Shown here: one piece after another, positions 47,057 to 57,967 of the stretch | How the letters are laid out: each line of letters starts with the position of its first letter | How positions within the stretch are numbered: the first letter of the stretch is position 1 | Made by a program: the position numbers and the translations under genes | NCBI RefSeq assembly: GCF_901933205.1 | Contig: NC_044574.1 | Span: 3,866,733 to 3,930,732 of the forward strand | From: Camarhynchus parvulus | Lineage: Eukaryota; Chordata; Aves; Passeriformes; Thraupidae | Direction: 5' to 3' | Length of the DNA stretch: 64,000 bases | The notes under the pieces: generated by a model | Databases searched by the model: none | Seen by the model: only the letters and a program-made list of their open reading frames with translations | What the model was told of the DNA's origin: nothing

Positions 47057-49986
47057 CAACCCAGAACCTGTATATTTGTTATTGGCTGTAGTTAAAACAT
47101 CACTGGCTGAGCTCAAATGAGTAGATAGAAACCACAATAAATATGTTTAGATATTTTATTTAAGGGAAGGTAAAGGAACACTTTGCAAGCATTTAAACAC
47201 CCAGCAGCTCTTTTTTAGCCTGACCAGAGCAGTAAATTAAAACCCCAATCATGGAATGTAAACACTTTTATATCAAAGCTTTTCTGTGGGATGTTTTGTT
47301 CTGAAGGCACTTATGTCTGTGACTTTCATAAATGTTCTTTTCCCCTTGGGACAAGTGACTGATAGCAGCCAGCAGAGATCCTCAAGGAAGCATTTATCCA
47401 GTGAGCTCTGCCTGTGACCTTCTTATCTCCCATGGCTTCATGCATCTTCCTGCCACATCCAGCAGTTGAGGGCCATACATCATCCAGTATTGCAGCCAGC
47501 CACCAGCAGCAGCTTTGTATCAGATGGAGACACTGGGCCAATATCCAGGATATTTGCAATGCACCCTCAGAGCCAAGGGATTGTATCAGCAGGGGAATCA
47601 GAACATTGTTATTGTGTAAAACAACCTGTAAATATTAGGACAGCTTGTTCACCAGCAGCACTGCGCCCCCATTCCAGTGACAGGTTTTGATCTGTTGTCT
47701 TTAGATCCCAGCTGGATTTGCAGAGCTGAGTGTTGACAGCATATTAACTTTGTTATGCTTTTCAAGTTAACTGCAGAAAGTCGACAAGGAGAATTTGGGG
47801 AGGGTTAATACAACGTTCTTTGCATTGTTACACTCACATTTATTTTATTATCAGCCTTAAAGAAAGGTTACTTCAATGTACAGCAGTGGAGAGAAGGCTG
47901 GCAGACGTAAGAGAGGATCACAGAAAACAGAAAACAAGTGTACTGGTGGGACAGAGGGGCTCAGAGGGGACTTGTGCAGATCTGAGCCAGGTTTGAGTAT
48001 ACACTAAAAGCACCTTAAAAACCTTTCATCCACTTTTCCAACAACCAGGCTGCAAAAATATTTTCTTCTTCACTCAGCAGCCTGGAAAGGATCTGATTGC
48101 TTCTAAAATGAGGTGATCAAGGGCTTCCTCACACCCACCTGAGGCAGTGGATAAGGCTCCTGTTCTCCACAGCAGTGGGACCCCAGTCAGATTATTTTCT
48201 GTGATGTGTTTTCAATGCTTTCTCTGAGTTTTAACCACACTCAGGGGAACTGTGGAAATCCTACAGCTCTACTGACATTTTAGGCGCTATTCCAGGTAAG
48301 TGTAAAAGAGCCAGAAGTGAAATCCAACCCACAAATCCCATTTTCTTATCACAATCCTAACTTATTTTTTGACCACTAATGCAGAAAAAAAAATAAGGTC
48401 ATATTTTTGCTGTCTGTGAGATTAACCATGAGTCTCTGAGTTCACATTATGCACCTTAATCATTCCAACAGCCTGTGTGATTTAAGAATGACCTGGAGCA
48501 GCGCAGTATTTGAAAATGATGTCCCTGGTAACAGGGATGTTCATCCATACCAGAACCTGACAAATTTTTATCTCCACCGCGGGGGAGAGTTTAACTTTTC
48601 ATCCCTCCCAGACGACATGACAGGACATTCTACAGAGCGTTCCTGAGCCTCATTTCCTCTCTGCTAAGATCTCACTGCCTTACCTATTGCTGCTCAAGGG
48701 GAAGAAAAGCAAAGAGGGCAACATTTACAGCCCCTCCTGCTGAATGCAGAAAAAAAAATATCATTTTTTGTCTGCAAAGCAGTGTGTAGATTGATTCACA
48801 GGGAGAGTATCAGAGGAGGGGAAAGCTCTCCTTTGACTACTGAAAGAAGCGGAAAGCCTTGAGAATTTACAGCAAAGACTACTCATTTATGTAGATGCAT
48901 CTAAAAGCTCAGTGCCTGACCCAAGGTCATTGTCTGGGTTCTCAGCAGTCGATGGAAAAGGATTTTGGCACCTGTGGAAGCACCATTGACCCCAGCCTTA
49001 GATATTGATTTCAAATAGGTGGGATGTTTTCTCATTGACTGCAGACACAAAAAGTTATACAAAAAGCTACAGAAATGCTATTTCAGTACCTGAATTTCAG
49101 TCTCTATGCATCCCTGTGTAGATTACACACCGATGGCCTGGCAGGGCAGTCCTACATGGTCTGTGAAGGTGGAATTAAAGAAAAGGCTGAAAATCTTTTC
49201 ATCCACTGAATTACTTCCGCTGGCTTTTAGTCAAGCCTTGAGCCTGAGTTGAACTGTTTCCTTTTGGGGACAAAAAAAAAATTCAATGTATCATTCAATC
49301 AGTGAAGGTTGCAGTACAGACATAGAGGGAAAGAGCAGCAACAAATCCTCAGCAATTCCTTTTGCCACACTTGAGACAGATGAACAGAACAAGCTGTGAA
49401 AAGAGAATCCCAATATTTCTCCTGATTACATGAATTTTGAGCTGAGGATGGTCAAGCTTGATGGGAGGTGTTTTCTTTCCATTTCTTTTAAAGTCTATTT
49501 GATTTGATTTTGTGTAGCTCTCCTATTTCTGTAGAAGATGCTTGTTTTTGTTGGTTGAAGGTACTTGTGCTTTGGCAGCAACTTCCTAAGGAAGAGAGAA
49601 CAAAATGCACAGAAAACTGACTCAGCACTGCTCAGTACCTGGCAGGATGAGGAAAATGAAAAGGTGGGTTTGCAATGTCTGCATTTACTTTGGTGTGTTT
49701 GTACCCGCACTCCTGTTGAGAAATTATCACCTCAGGAATAACTTCAGGTCCCACTCATTGCTCCAATGCCATCACAGATTTACTCATGCTGGTAGGAACA
49801 GGGGGTGATCCATGTCCACAGCTTCCACACCTTCTGGGCTGTGCCTTACCTGTCATCTCTTTCTGTGGCACCTAAAAACTTCTTATTTCTCACTTGAAGA
49901 AGGGAGGGCAGATGGTGAAGGATGAAAAACAAAAAGCAAAGAAAAGCAATGGTTTCAAACTTCCTCTGGAGCTGTTTTTCCCATTG
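47057..49986. other. Unannotated, no gene seen
   Basis: About 2.9 kb of unique-looking DNA. No coding signal, repeat family or RNA gene recognised. Confidence 0.5.
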
Positions 49987-49992
49987 TGAAGA

Positions 49993-50376
49993 TGTCACTG
50001 ACATATTTTATGAAAATCCTTCCACCAGGATTTTTCTCCTGAGAAGCCTCAGAAAAGAAATGCAAACAATAATTATCTGTTTGCTTGGAATGTGGTCTCA
50101 AGGTTGCTTACCAACAGGTGCATCTTTGACTGGTTCCATGTGAATTGTTTTTAATTAATTACCAATCCCTGTCCAGCTGTGTCGGACTCTCTGGTCAGTC
50201 ACAAGATTTTATTATTCATTCCTTTCTAGCTTCTGATATCTCCTTTCTCTTTCTTTAGTACAGTTTTAGTGTATGATTTTCTTTTAATATAATAAAATAA
50301 TAAATCAGCCTTCTGAAACATGGAGTCAAGATTCTCATCTCTTCCCTCGTCCTGGGGACCCTCAAACACCACCACA
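49993..50376 (+). mobile_element. Solo ERV LTR, family F1 (variant b)
   Basis: Flanked by a perfect 6-bp duplication TGAAGA (49987-49992 and 50377-50382). It starts TGTCACTGACATATTTTATG and ends CACCACCACA. It has the variant-b blocks 'ttctcctgagaagcctcag', 'aggtgcatctttgactggttccatgtgaattg', 'gtcagtcacaagattttatta' and 'cagccttctgaaacatggagtcaagattctc'. It gives the clearest evidence for the borders of this variant. Confidence 0.95.
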
Positions 50377-50382
50377 TGAAGA

Positions 50383-51241
50383 TGCATTGGAACAGATGGT
50401 TTCATTAAGAGCCTGATCCAAAGATGATGGAAGACTAAAAGCACTTCCCTTGATATTGATGACCTTTTTACTGGTTCTGGAAGACTGGACCTCAACCAGA
50501 AGATGCAGTGTGGGTTTCCAGTATGATACAACTTTTTCCTGGGAAGGGGAGAGATTTTCATGGATCTAGATGAGTCCCTATATGCCATAGCCCTAAAGTT
50601 ATGGGTTAAATGCGTGCTGAAGTGAGGGAGCTTATAAAACTTTGTAAATAACTCCCCTGGAAGTGTGACTGTGGCCACAGCACTCATGGCATCCCTGAGC
50701 TGGAGGGCAGCCCTTCTCACTCACTGTTGTTTGAATAATTGGAAAATCCCTCACCCGTTGCTATTTCATGGCCACAGCCACAATCCTCCCCTGAGCTGCA
50801 GCCTGGGCTGTGGATGCCTCATTTCCATTTAATAGGATGAGAACCATGTGGCTGTGAATCATCTGCTGCTGTCTGTGCTGCCTTCACCCCAGCACGTTCG
50901 CTGTGTTCCATCAGCCACGGTTCAAATTGATGGCAGGGCTCACACCTCATTTCCACATGTGAAATTTTTCACATTGGGAACATTTCCCTTGCCAACCTCC
51001 TCTGTTCCAGAGGCCTGCTAATCTTTTAATTTTTTTTTCCTTTGGCTGCCATTCTGTGCTAGAAACTTTACAGACAGACAAGGTACCGCCATTCCCTGAA
51101 GATTTTATTAAGAGTACTTTTTCTGTCTGTCCAAGGTTTTCTGCCACATTTATTTCCACATGTGCTCTTGGCCATGTGTGTGTGCATGAGGATGCCTGTA
51201 AATCACTGTACAACCCTAAGTACACTCCAGGGGTGCAGCCC
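50383..51241. other. Unannotated, no gene seen
   Basis: The 164-codon minus-strand frame at 50226-50720 starts here and runs into the LTR. It has no recognisable domain, and its end is LTR-derived, so I do not call it a gene. Confidence 0.5.
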
Positions 51242-51666
51242 TATTGTATTTGCAGGGACCCCCGTGGCAGGCAGGAATGATGAATCTGACTCCATGATCT
51301 CAGAAGGCTAATTTATTAATTTATAAATCTATACTATATTAAAGAATACTATACTATACTGAAGAATACTAAAGAATACAGAAAAGACACTTACTGGATG
51401 CTAAAAAGATAATAATGAAAACTCGTGGCTCTCTCCACAGTCCCAACCCAGCTTGGCCCTGATTGACCAAAGAGTGAAAACAACTCACAGCTGAATCCAA
51501 TGAAACAATCACCTGTGGGTAAACAATCTCCAAACACATTCCACATGAGCACAACACAGGAGAAGCAAATGAGATAAGAATTGTTTTCCTTTTCTCTGAG
51601 GCTCCTCAGCTTCCCAGGAGAAAAATCCTGGGTGAAGGGATTTTGTCAGAGAATGTGAGTGCCATG
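51242..51666 (-). mobile_element. Solo ERV LTR, family F1
   Basis: The minus strand begins near ATGGCACTCACATTCTCTGACA and ends TGCAAATACAATA. It has a clean central region: 'cccaggatttttctcctgggaagctgaggagcctc', 'gattgtttacccacaggtgattg' and 'gatcttagc'-free variant text. Flanks do not form a clear duplication (CAGCCC on the left), so the right border is approximate. Confidence 0.88.
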
Positions 51667-51969
51667 GGGCTTTAGCTCAGCCAAACCAGAGCTACTGCAG
51701 CCACTGTCTCTCCTTCACCCCCAACCTCATGTTCCTGCCTTCATCTTCCAACTGGCACTACCAGATTTGTCAGAAACATTGATATTTTATGCAATATCAT
51801 GTAGGGACATAGCTCAGGATGCTGATGCTGTTAGAAACCAGGCAGATTTTGATCATCATCTAGATTTTGGGATTTTGGCCAGTCCATTTTCCTGAGACAT
51901 GTCATAAGGAAATATAAGCATTAAGGATATATCAGGATTAAGGATATAAAGCATAACACCCAAAGGAAC
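51667..51969. other. Unannotated spacer
   Basis: Short unique-looking stretch between an LTR and a CR1. Nothing recognised. Confidence 0.45.
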
Positions 51970-52330
51970 GCCACAAAAATGGTGAAGGGTCTAGAGGAGA
52001 AGCCATAGGATGAGTGGCTTAAGGTTTGTTCAACCTGGAGAAGAGGAAACTGAGGGGAGACTCATTGTGGTCTTCAACATCCTCATGAGGGACAGCACCA
52101 ATCTCTGCTCTCTGTGAACAGTGACAGGACTCAGGGAAATGGCACAAAAAGGACATTTAGGATGGATATTAGGAAAAGGTTCTTCCCCCAGAGGGTGGTT
52201 GGGAACAGGCTCCCCAGAGAGACAGACCTCAGGAAATGCTTGGATAGACACAGGGTGGGACCACTGGGGTGTCCTGTGCAGGGCCAGGAGCTGGATTGCT
52301 GGTCCTTGTGGGTCCCTTTCATCCCAGGAT
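51970..52330 (+). mobile_element. CR1 LINE 3' end
   Basis: Sense CR1: 'atggtgaagggtctagaggagaagcc', 'ttcaacctggagaagaggaaactgaggggagac', 'gatggatattaggaaaaggttcttcccccagagggtgg', 'ggaacaggctccccagagag', 'gcttggatagacacagggtgggaccactggggtg'. It runs directly into the (ATTCT)n tract where the CR1 tail would be. Confidence 0.9.
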
Positions 52331-52405
52331 ATTCTATTCTATTCTATTCTATTCTATTCTATTCTATTCTATTCTATTCTATTCTATTCTATTCTATTCT
52401 ATTCT
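52331..52405 (+). repeat. (ATTCT)15 microsatellite at CR1 tail
   Basis: Fifteen perfect ATTCT units followed by ATTCC. They replace the usual CR1 terminal attctgtg-type repeat. The frames crossing it (Leu-Phe-Tyr-Ser-Ile repeats) are artefacts. Confidence 0.98.
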
Positions 52406-52410
52406 ATTCC

Positions 52411-55400
52411 CTGTGATTGCTCTGTACTGATAAAACAAGCCAGGAAATGAGACCACATGGAAAAGGATGGGATTTATGGCAGCAAACCAAATTTCCAGTA
52501 ACCTAAAGTGCCCAATGCCTCTCTCTCCTGCATACATGGGTGTGTGTTTGTGGATGTTTATTTCTAAGTACACACAAATAAAAATCCATAGATCAAGCAT
52601 TCCTAGACTGATAAGACTGGGAATATTAAAAAACCATACTAAAAATATGAAAGATGCCACTGAGAGGCTTTTACAGGAGCTGCAAGGTGACAGATCTGTT
52701 ACTAACCCTGACCTTCCTGGAGGTGGTGTTGGGTAAATACCTCCAGGCATTAATTAATCAGCCAGTGATTAACACTGCCCAGCTCATCGGGAGCAAGGAG
52801 CTGCACCTGGCACAGATTCCCAGCTCCTTCCATCACCCCTGGGATGGACACAAGTGGGGCCACAGCTGCGTCTCCTGATGAGGTGTAAGTACAAAAAGGG
52901 ATGGTGAGGAGGCTGCAGCTCCTGCAGGGCTGGGAGCAGCTCAGGGCTGGGTTCTGTGCCTGTAAACTGCAAAAACTCCAGCTTGCAGCTGGCCCAGTGG
53001 AAACTGGGATGCTGCTGTTCTAATCTACTTTTGAGAAGTAGGAGAGACACTGCTCTTGCTGCCAGGTGGAGAAGATGCCTTCACCTCTGCATACAAATCA
53101 CCTGGAATACAAATCACCTCCTCCTGCCTACAGTGCCAGTGGCTCCCTCAAGAGGAAAGCAGCAGTGGGACCACCTGACCAGGTAGAACCTTTTCCTCAT
53201 TCATTTGTGCTCCTCTTTGTTCTCTGTATTTGCTGGGGTTTCATTTTCCCCTTTTTAAAGTTTTCAAAAGTAAAATCCAACTTCTCTGCAAACAACTTCT
53301 GCTAATATTGTTTTATCATTTATTTTAAATGCATTACTTGTGCTGTTATTGCCTTTATTTAAGTTTTCATCCCTGTCCCATGATGTAGAGCTAAATGATC
53401 TTTTTTTTTTCTCTGCATTGGATGTTTTTTCCCTTTTCAAGCATTTATCTAACACCTCCCATATAGCAAAGATAGTTGCTATAGTTTGCTTGTTCTTAAG
53501 TTAGCAGTGGTTGAGAATGTGAAAACCTATTTCTGACAGGAAGCTTTGCCTCATGGGTTGGTAGTTTTTTGTCCCAATTTCAGAGTTTATTTTATAACTG
53601 TTGTTGATTAATAACTGGAGAACCATAATCACTGGTGGAATAGGCAGAAATACAATTATTTAGTAATTATATATTGTACTACATGTTGACTAAATACTGA
53701 ACAAATATGGGATAGAAAAAAATAATTCTTGAAGGGTGAATTTAAACTTTCTAAATAATTTATTTCTTTTGCTTTCTTCTTTTAAGTATAGAGAAAACCT
53801 AAGATCACTTAAGTCTTAATATAATCCTCTCACTTAAATGCATTTAAGTGGGTGACATAGGTTAGAAGAAAGATGTGACTCTCACTGAAGAATTTGATTC
53901 ACACAAATTCAGGGTTGTTGATTTTTTTTTTCTTTTAAGTTTTCTCTGTGAGAGGATTTTGCTCTCCTTGTTCCTCAGGGAATAAATGATAAGAGCAGAC
54001 CAATGCCAGGGAGTGCTCCTCCAGCTTCTTGAGCTGTTTGACATGAAATGCAGCAGGGAATTTGGTTAAAGTGCTAATCCATGGCTGCCCAAGCTGTTTA
54101 ATCACTGACATGTTCCATGGTGCTCTTTCAGCATTACTGGTTGTTTATGAGTGGTCTGGGAATGGGGCTGCTCTTGGGACATTGTGTGGGGAACGTGTGA
54201 ACTTTCTTTCCACTTTGCACACATCTCCAAAGCTGCCTCAGCAGGCTTTGTGTTCCAAAATACCCTTAGATGACCTCATGTCAAACCTCAAAAAGGCAGT
54301 TCAGGTCTGCAGGATTTTTTTCCCCTCCTCTTTTAATTTTGCAGTAGGGAGACAGCCTCCAAGAATGAAAGCAAACGCTCCACTCAACAGATTAATATGT
54401 TCTTAATCTGAGTACCTTCTGCTTTCAAAGAGCAAGGATAATAACATTTGGAAACCACCTGGATTTCCAGGAAGACTTCCCAATATCTGCCTGCTGGAAG
54501 CTGCATTAGAGCACCTGTGAACTCCTCTGCAATGACAAAAAGAGATTACACCAGAGTCAGTTTAGCTGTAGCCATGGTGTCATCAAACAAGCCCAGAATC
54601 AGATAATGAATTCAGACTCTTGTTTCCACCCTATCTCCTCCTCCCATCTGGTAAACATTTTCTGTATTTTATAAGGCCATTTACGTTGGTCCTTTTTGAT
54701 CTTGATCTGTCAATCACCTGTAGGTAAATCTCAGGAAAAATGTTCATCCTTTCTAAGCAGGAAGCTCAGAGATTGATCTCTCTACTCCAGTCTCCCTCCA
54801 GGCAAACTCACATCATCTTCTGTGTGATTATGTACCAATTCAAGCTCAGCAAGGTCAGAACTGAGTTTATAATCCTTCCCTGTGATCCCTCTGGGCTATC
54901 TTCATTCTCTTTAGCCATTCTTGTGCTCATCCACAAATTCAGACAGCCTGTGTCATCCTTCAGGCAAGGGATCATGGTTGAGGGCAGGGAAAAGTTTTCT
55001 TAGCATACCTTAAAATAAAAACAAGCAAAACACCAGCCTTTTCTACTTGACTTTGAGGCAAAACTCTCATTCAAATTCCCATCACTTGGGACTCACCTTT
55101 CCTAGCTTTAGCTGTCTTAGGTGTGTTTAGACATGCCCAGCATCTCGTTTAAGCTAAAAACCTAAGCTCCATGAGCAGCTGGAAAAGAGGAATAGGGATG
55201 CTCCACAGGTTATGTTTTCCTACCCTTTAGACAGACAGGAAGGCACGATGCTGTCAGGGCAAATGTAACGGTGACAGGTACATGTGTTCCCAGATGTGTT
55301 TCTGTTCTCTGAAAATTCAAAACTCCTCCTGAGGCTGTGTCCTGTGATACTGAACAGTTCTATCCCTTTCTTTTCCTCTATTTCCCAGGGTAATTGTGTT

Positions 55401-55547
55401 CATTTGTTTTTTGTCTCCTTTTACATTTAAATTCTTCAGGGAAGATCTTCCTTTTCAATGTGTGTTTCCACAGTACCCAACACAGGATAAGCCTCTTCTG
55501 GCACTGCAGCTTCATGGTGCTAAGACAAATAGTAAGGAATTAGAAGA
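52411..55547. other. Unannotated, no gene seen
   Basis: About 3.1 kb of unique-looking DNA, A/T-rich in 53190-53940. Frames of 60-118 codons on both strands overlap each other and show no domain. Confidence 0.5.
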
Positions 55548-55910
55548 ATAGAATAATTTATATTGAAAAATACCTTTATGATCAAGCCCAACCATTCCCC
55601 CAGCACTGCCACCACTAACCTGTGTCCCCAAGTGCCACATCTACAGAGCTCTTAAATTCCTTCAGGGATGGGGACACCACCACTGCCTTGGACAACCTGT
55701 GCCACGGATGGACGACCTTTGGATGAAGAAATTGTCCCCAATATCCAGTCTAAACCTTTTTCTGGCACAACTTGAGGCCATTTCCCCTTGTCCTGTCCCT
55801 TGTTGCCTGGCATCAGAGCATGACCCCCACTTGTTCCTGTGAAGGAATTGTAGAAATTGATAATATCTCCCTTCATCCACTCTTTCTCCAGGCTGAGCTC
55901 CCTCAGCTGC

Positions 55911-56300
55911 TGTCGTCGGTTGGACACAAGGCTTTCGGGGTGAAGGAAGAGACGAGATGGGCTCCATGATCAGAAGGCTTGATTTATTATGTTATGATAT
56001 ATACATCTATTATAACTATACTAAAAAGAAAAAGAAAGGGAGAGTCTCCAGAAGCTGCTAGCTACCTAAGAATAGAAAGTAAAGAATGATCAACAAACCT
56101 TGCTCTCTCGGACTGTGTCCGAGAGAGCTCAGTTCTGGATTGGCTATTATCTCCAAACACTCAATCTGGGCCAATCCAGAACTGACCTGTTGCATTCCAC
56201 AGAAGCAGATAACCTATTGTTTATGTCTGGTTGCTGAACTTCTCAGCTTCAGCAGGAAAATCCTAAGAGAGGATTTTTCATAAAAGAAATGTCTGTGACA
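55911..56300 (-). mobile_element. Solo ERV LTR F1 with long inverted repeats
   Basis: A perfect 6-bp duplication AGCTGC flanks it (55905-55910 and 56301-56306). The minus strand begins TGTCACAGACATTTC and carries 'ttatgaaaaatcctctcttaggattttcctgctgaagctgag', 'ggaatgcaacagg' and 'tcttccttcaccccgaaag'. The middle differs from other F1 copies: it holds two inverted repeats (56102-56128 and 56129-56185). It is a separate subtype. Confidence 0.93.
56102..56185. repeat. Two adjacent perfect inverted repeats
   Basis: GCTCTCTCGGA (56102-56112) pairs perfectly with TCCGAGAGAGC (56118-56128) around a 5-base loop. TCAGTTCTGGATTGGC (56129-56144) pairs perfectly with GCCAATCCAGAACTGA (56170-56185) around a 25-base loop. 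The second repeat places a CCAAT motif on each strand. Both lie in the presumed U3 of the LTR. Confidence 0.9.
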
Positions 56301-56345
56301 AGCTGCTTCTCACCAGACTTGTACTCCAGACCCTTTCCCAGCCCA

Positions 56346-57930
56346 TCTCTGAACATGTAAATGTGTTGGGTATGGCAGGAGGATCAAGCATATGCAATTC
56401 CATGTAAGAAACTTTCCTTGGAAAGACATTGACATCAACACGCAGCCAGGACGAATCCAGCTCATGATTCACTCCTAATTTTCTTGTAGTTCTCTTTGGA
56501 CTATCAGTGGTTTGTAATTTTTTTCACCATGAGAAACAACTGTTACAATATTTTCTTTGCAATTAAGCTTGAATAGGTTATTTTGGTGTAGTTTAAAAAC
56601 TACATTTTATAATTGCATATTGATAGTCTTAGCTTCAAAGTCATTTATTCCATCATAGTCATTATAGGTTGTTGCCCACAGCTGACTTGAGGCTTGCTTT
56701 GACTAAGCTGACATTTTATAAATTATTGCAGTTACCTATGAAGACCTTAAAATATATTGAACATATTGTAATACAAGTTCACACAGACTGTTTTGTCTAA
56801 CTAGCTTGTAACTCAGAAAACCAAATCTGTGTCCATCAAATATATTTGAATCCAGGATTTGTTGGTATTTGAGTGCTCCTGAAAATGTTAAGCAAGCACT
56901 TACCTCAATATTGAATCTGTAGATGGGCTGAATACAAAAATACCAAATTGTCTCCTCCTGACAGTAATTGCCTTTGATGGGACTCAGAGTTAAGCACATG
57001 ATTAAATGCTTTCTGGCAGAAGTAGAAATTAAGCATAATTTTATATACACAGGGGAATTTGAGACTGATTGTCAGGCTATTTGACTTATCAGATCTATTC
57101 CTTCCACTTTGGGAACTGCTCTAGAACTAGGAATGGCTAGGAATGTGTTGTGTTTATAATTTAATAATAAAATTTTTGCAGAGCCCTGGCATGGGAGGCC
57201 TGGTAGTGCTAGATCTGAAAGGGTGAGGATAAGGGTCATAATTTTTATTGAGGTTTTTGTGTATTAAAAGATTCCCACTTTTGGGAAGCAGTTTGTTTGT
57301 TTGTTCATGTGAAGTCAAAGCTTGGATGAGATATGCAGTAACAAACTGGTTGGTTTACTTTAGGACAAGGAAAACCTTACTGAATTCTTTGCTCAGTGTT
57401 CATATATTTTATATTCTCCTGCTTCAAAATTCATCATACACATAATTGGATGCAGAGGACAGAAATGTGTTATTCAGTCAGAGACAACATGAAGTGAGGG
57501 AGAGGAAGCTGAAAAGGAGGAGGGGGATTTAGAAGCAGGTAAAATTTGGTTGCATCTCTAGGAAATTCAACACTCTATTTGTCAACCTAGGACTGAAAAA
57601 ACCTTCCACAGGCTCTTTAGAAGGACAAAACATGAGGACTTGTTTATTCACTTATACATGCACACACACACACACAGAGGAGAGTGGAGGTAATTTATGA
57701 CATTCAAATGATTCCTGTATTTGTGTCTGAGATCACCTTGCAGGAAATGTTAAGGTCATTCCCAATTTTGAAGATTAGTGTAAAGGCTAATCCTGGGCTG
57801 AACTCAAGGCAATTGAGAAAGTTCAACACAAATGTGCTTTGCTGACACAGAGAAATTCAAGCAGGCAATTGGCAGGCTTGGGTCTATGCCCTTATTAAAG
57901 CCTGTTTCTCCCACGTGGTTTAGCAAGGTC

Positions 57931-57967
<37 letters not shown>

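Larger units (their letters stand above)
55548..56345 (-). mobile_element. CR1 fragment split by F1 LTR
   Basis: Antisense CR1: 'ttccttcagggatggggacaccacc', 'acaacctgtgcca', 'gaagaaattgtccccaatatccagtctaaac', 'cttgaggccatttccccttgtcctgtccc', 'ctccaggctgagctccctcagctgc'. The F1 LTR (55911-56300) follows, then CR1 text continues 'ttctcaccagacttgtactccagaccctttcccagc'. Confidence 0.92.

Noticed and set aside
50226..50720. 164-codon minus-strand open frame
   Set aside because: Its C-terminal part is an F1 LTR, and the rest shows no domain or compositional sign of coding.
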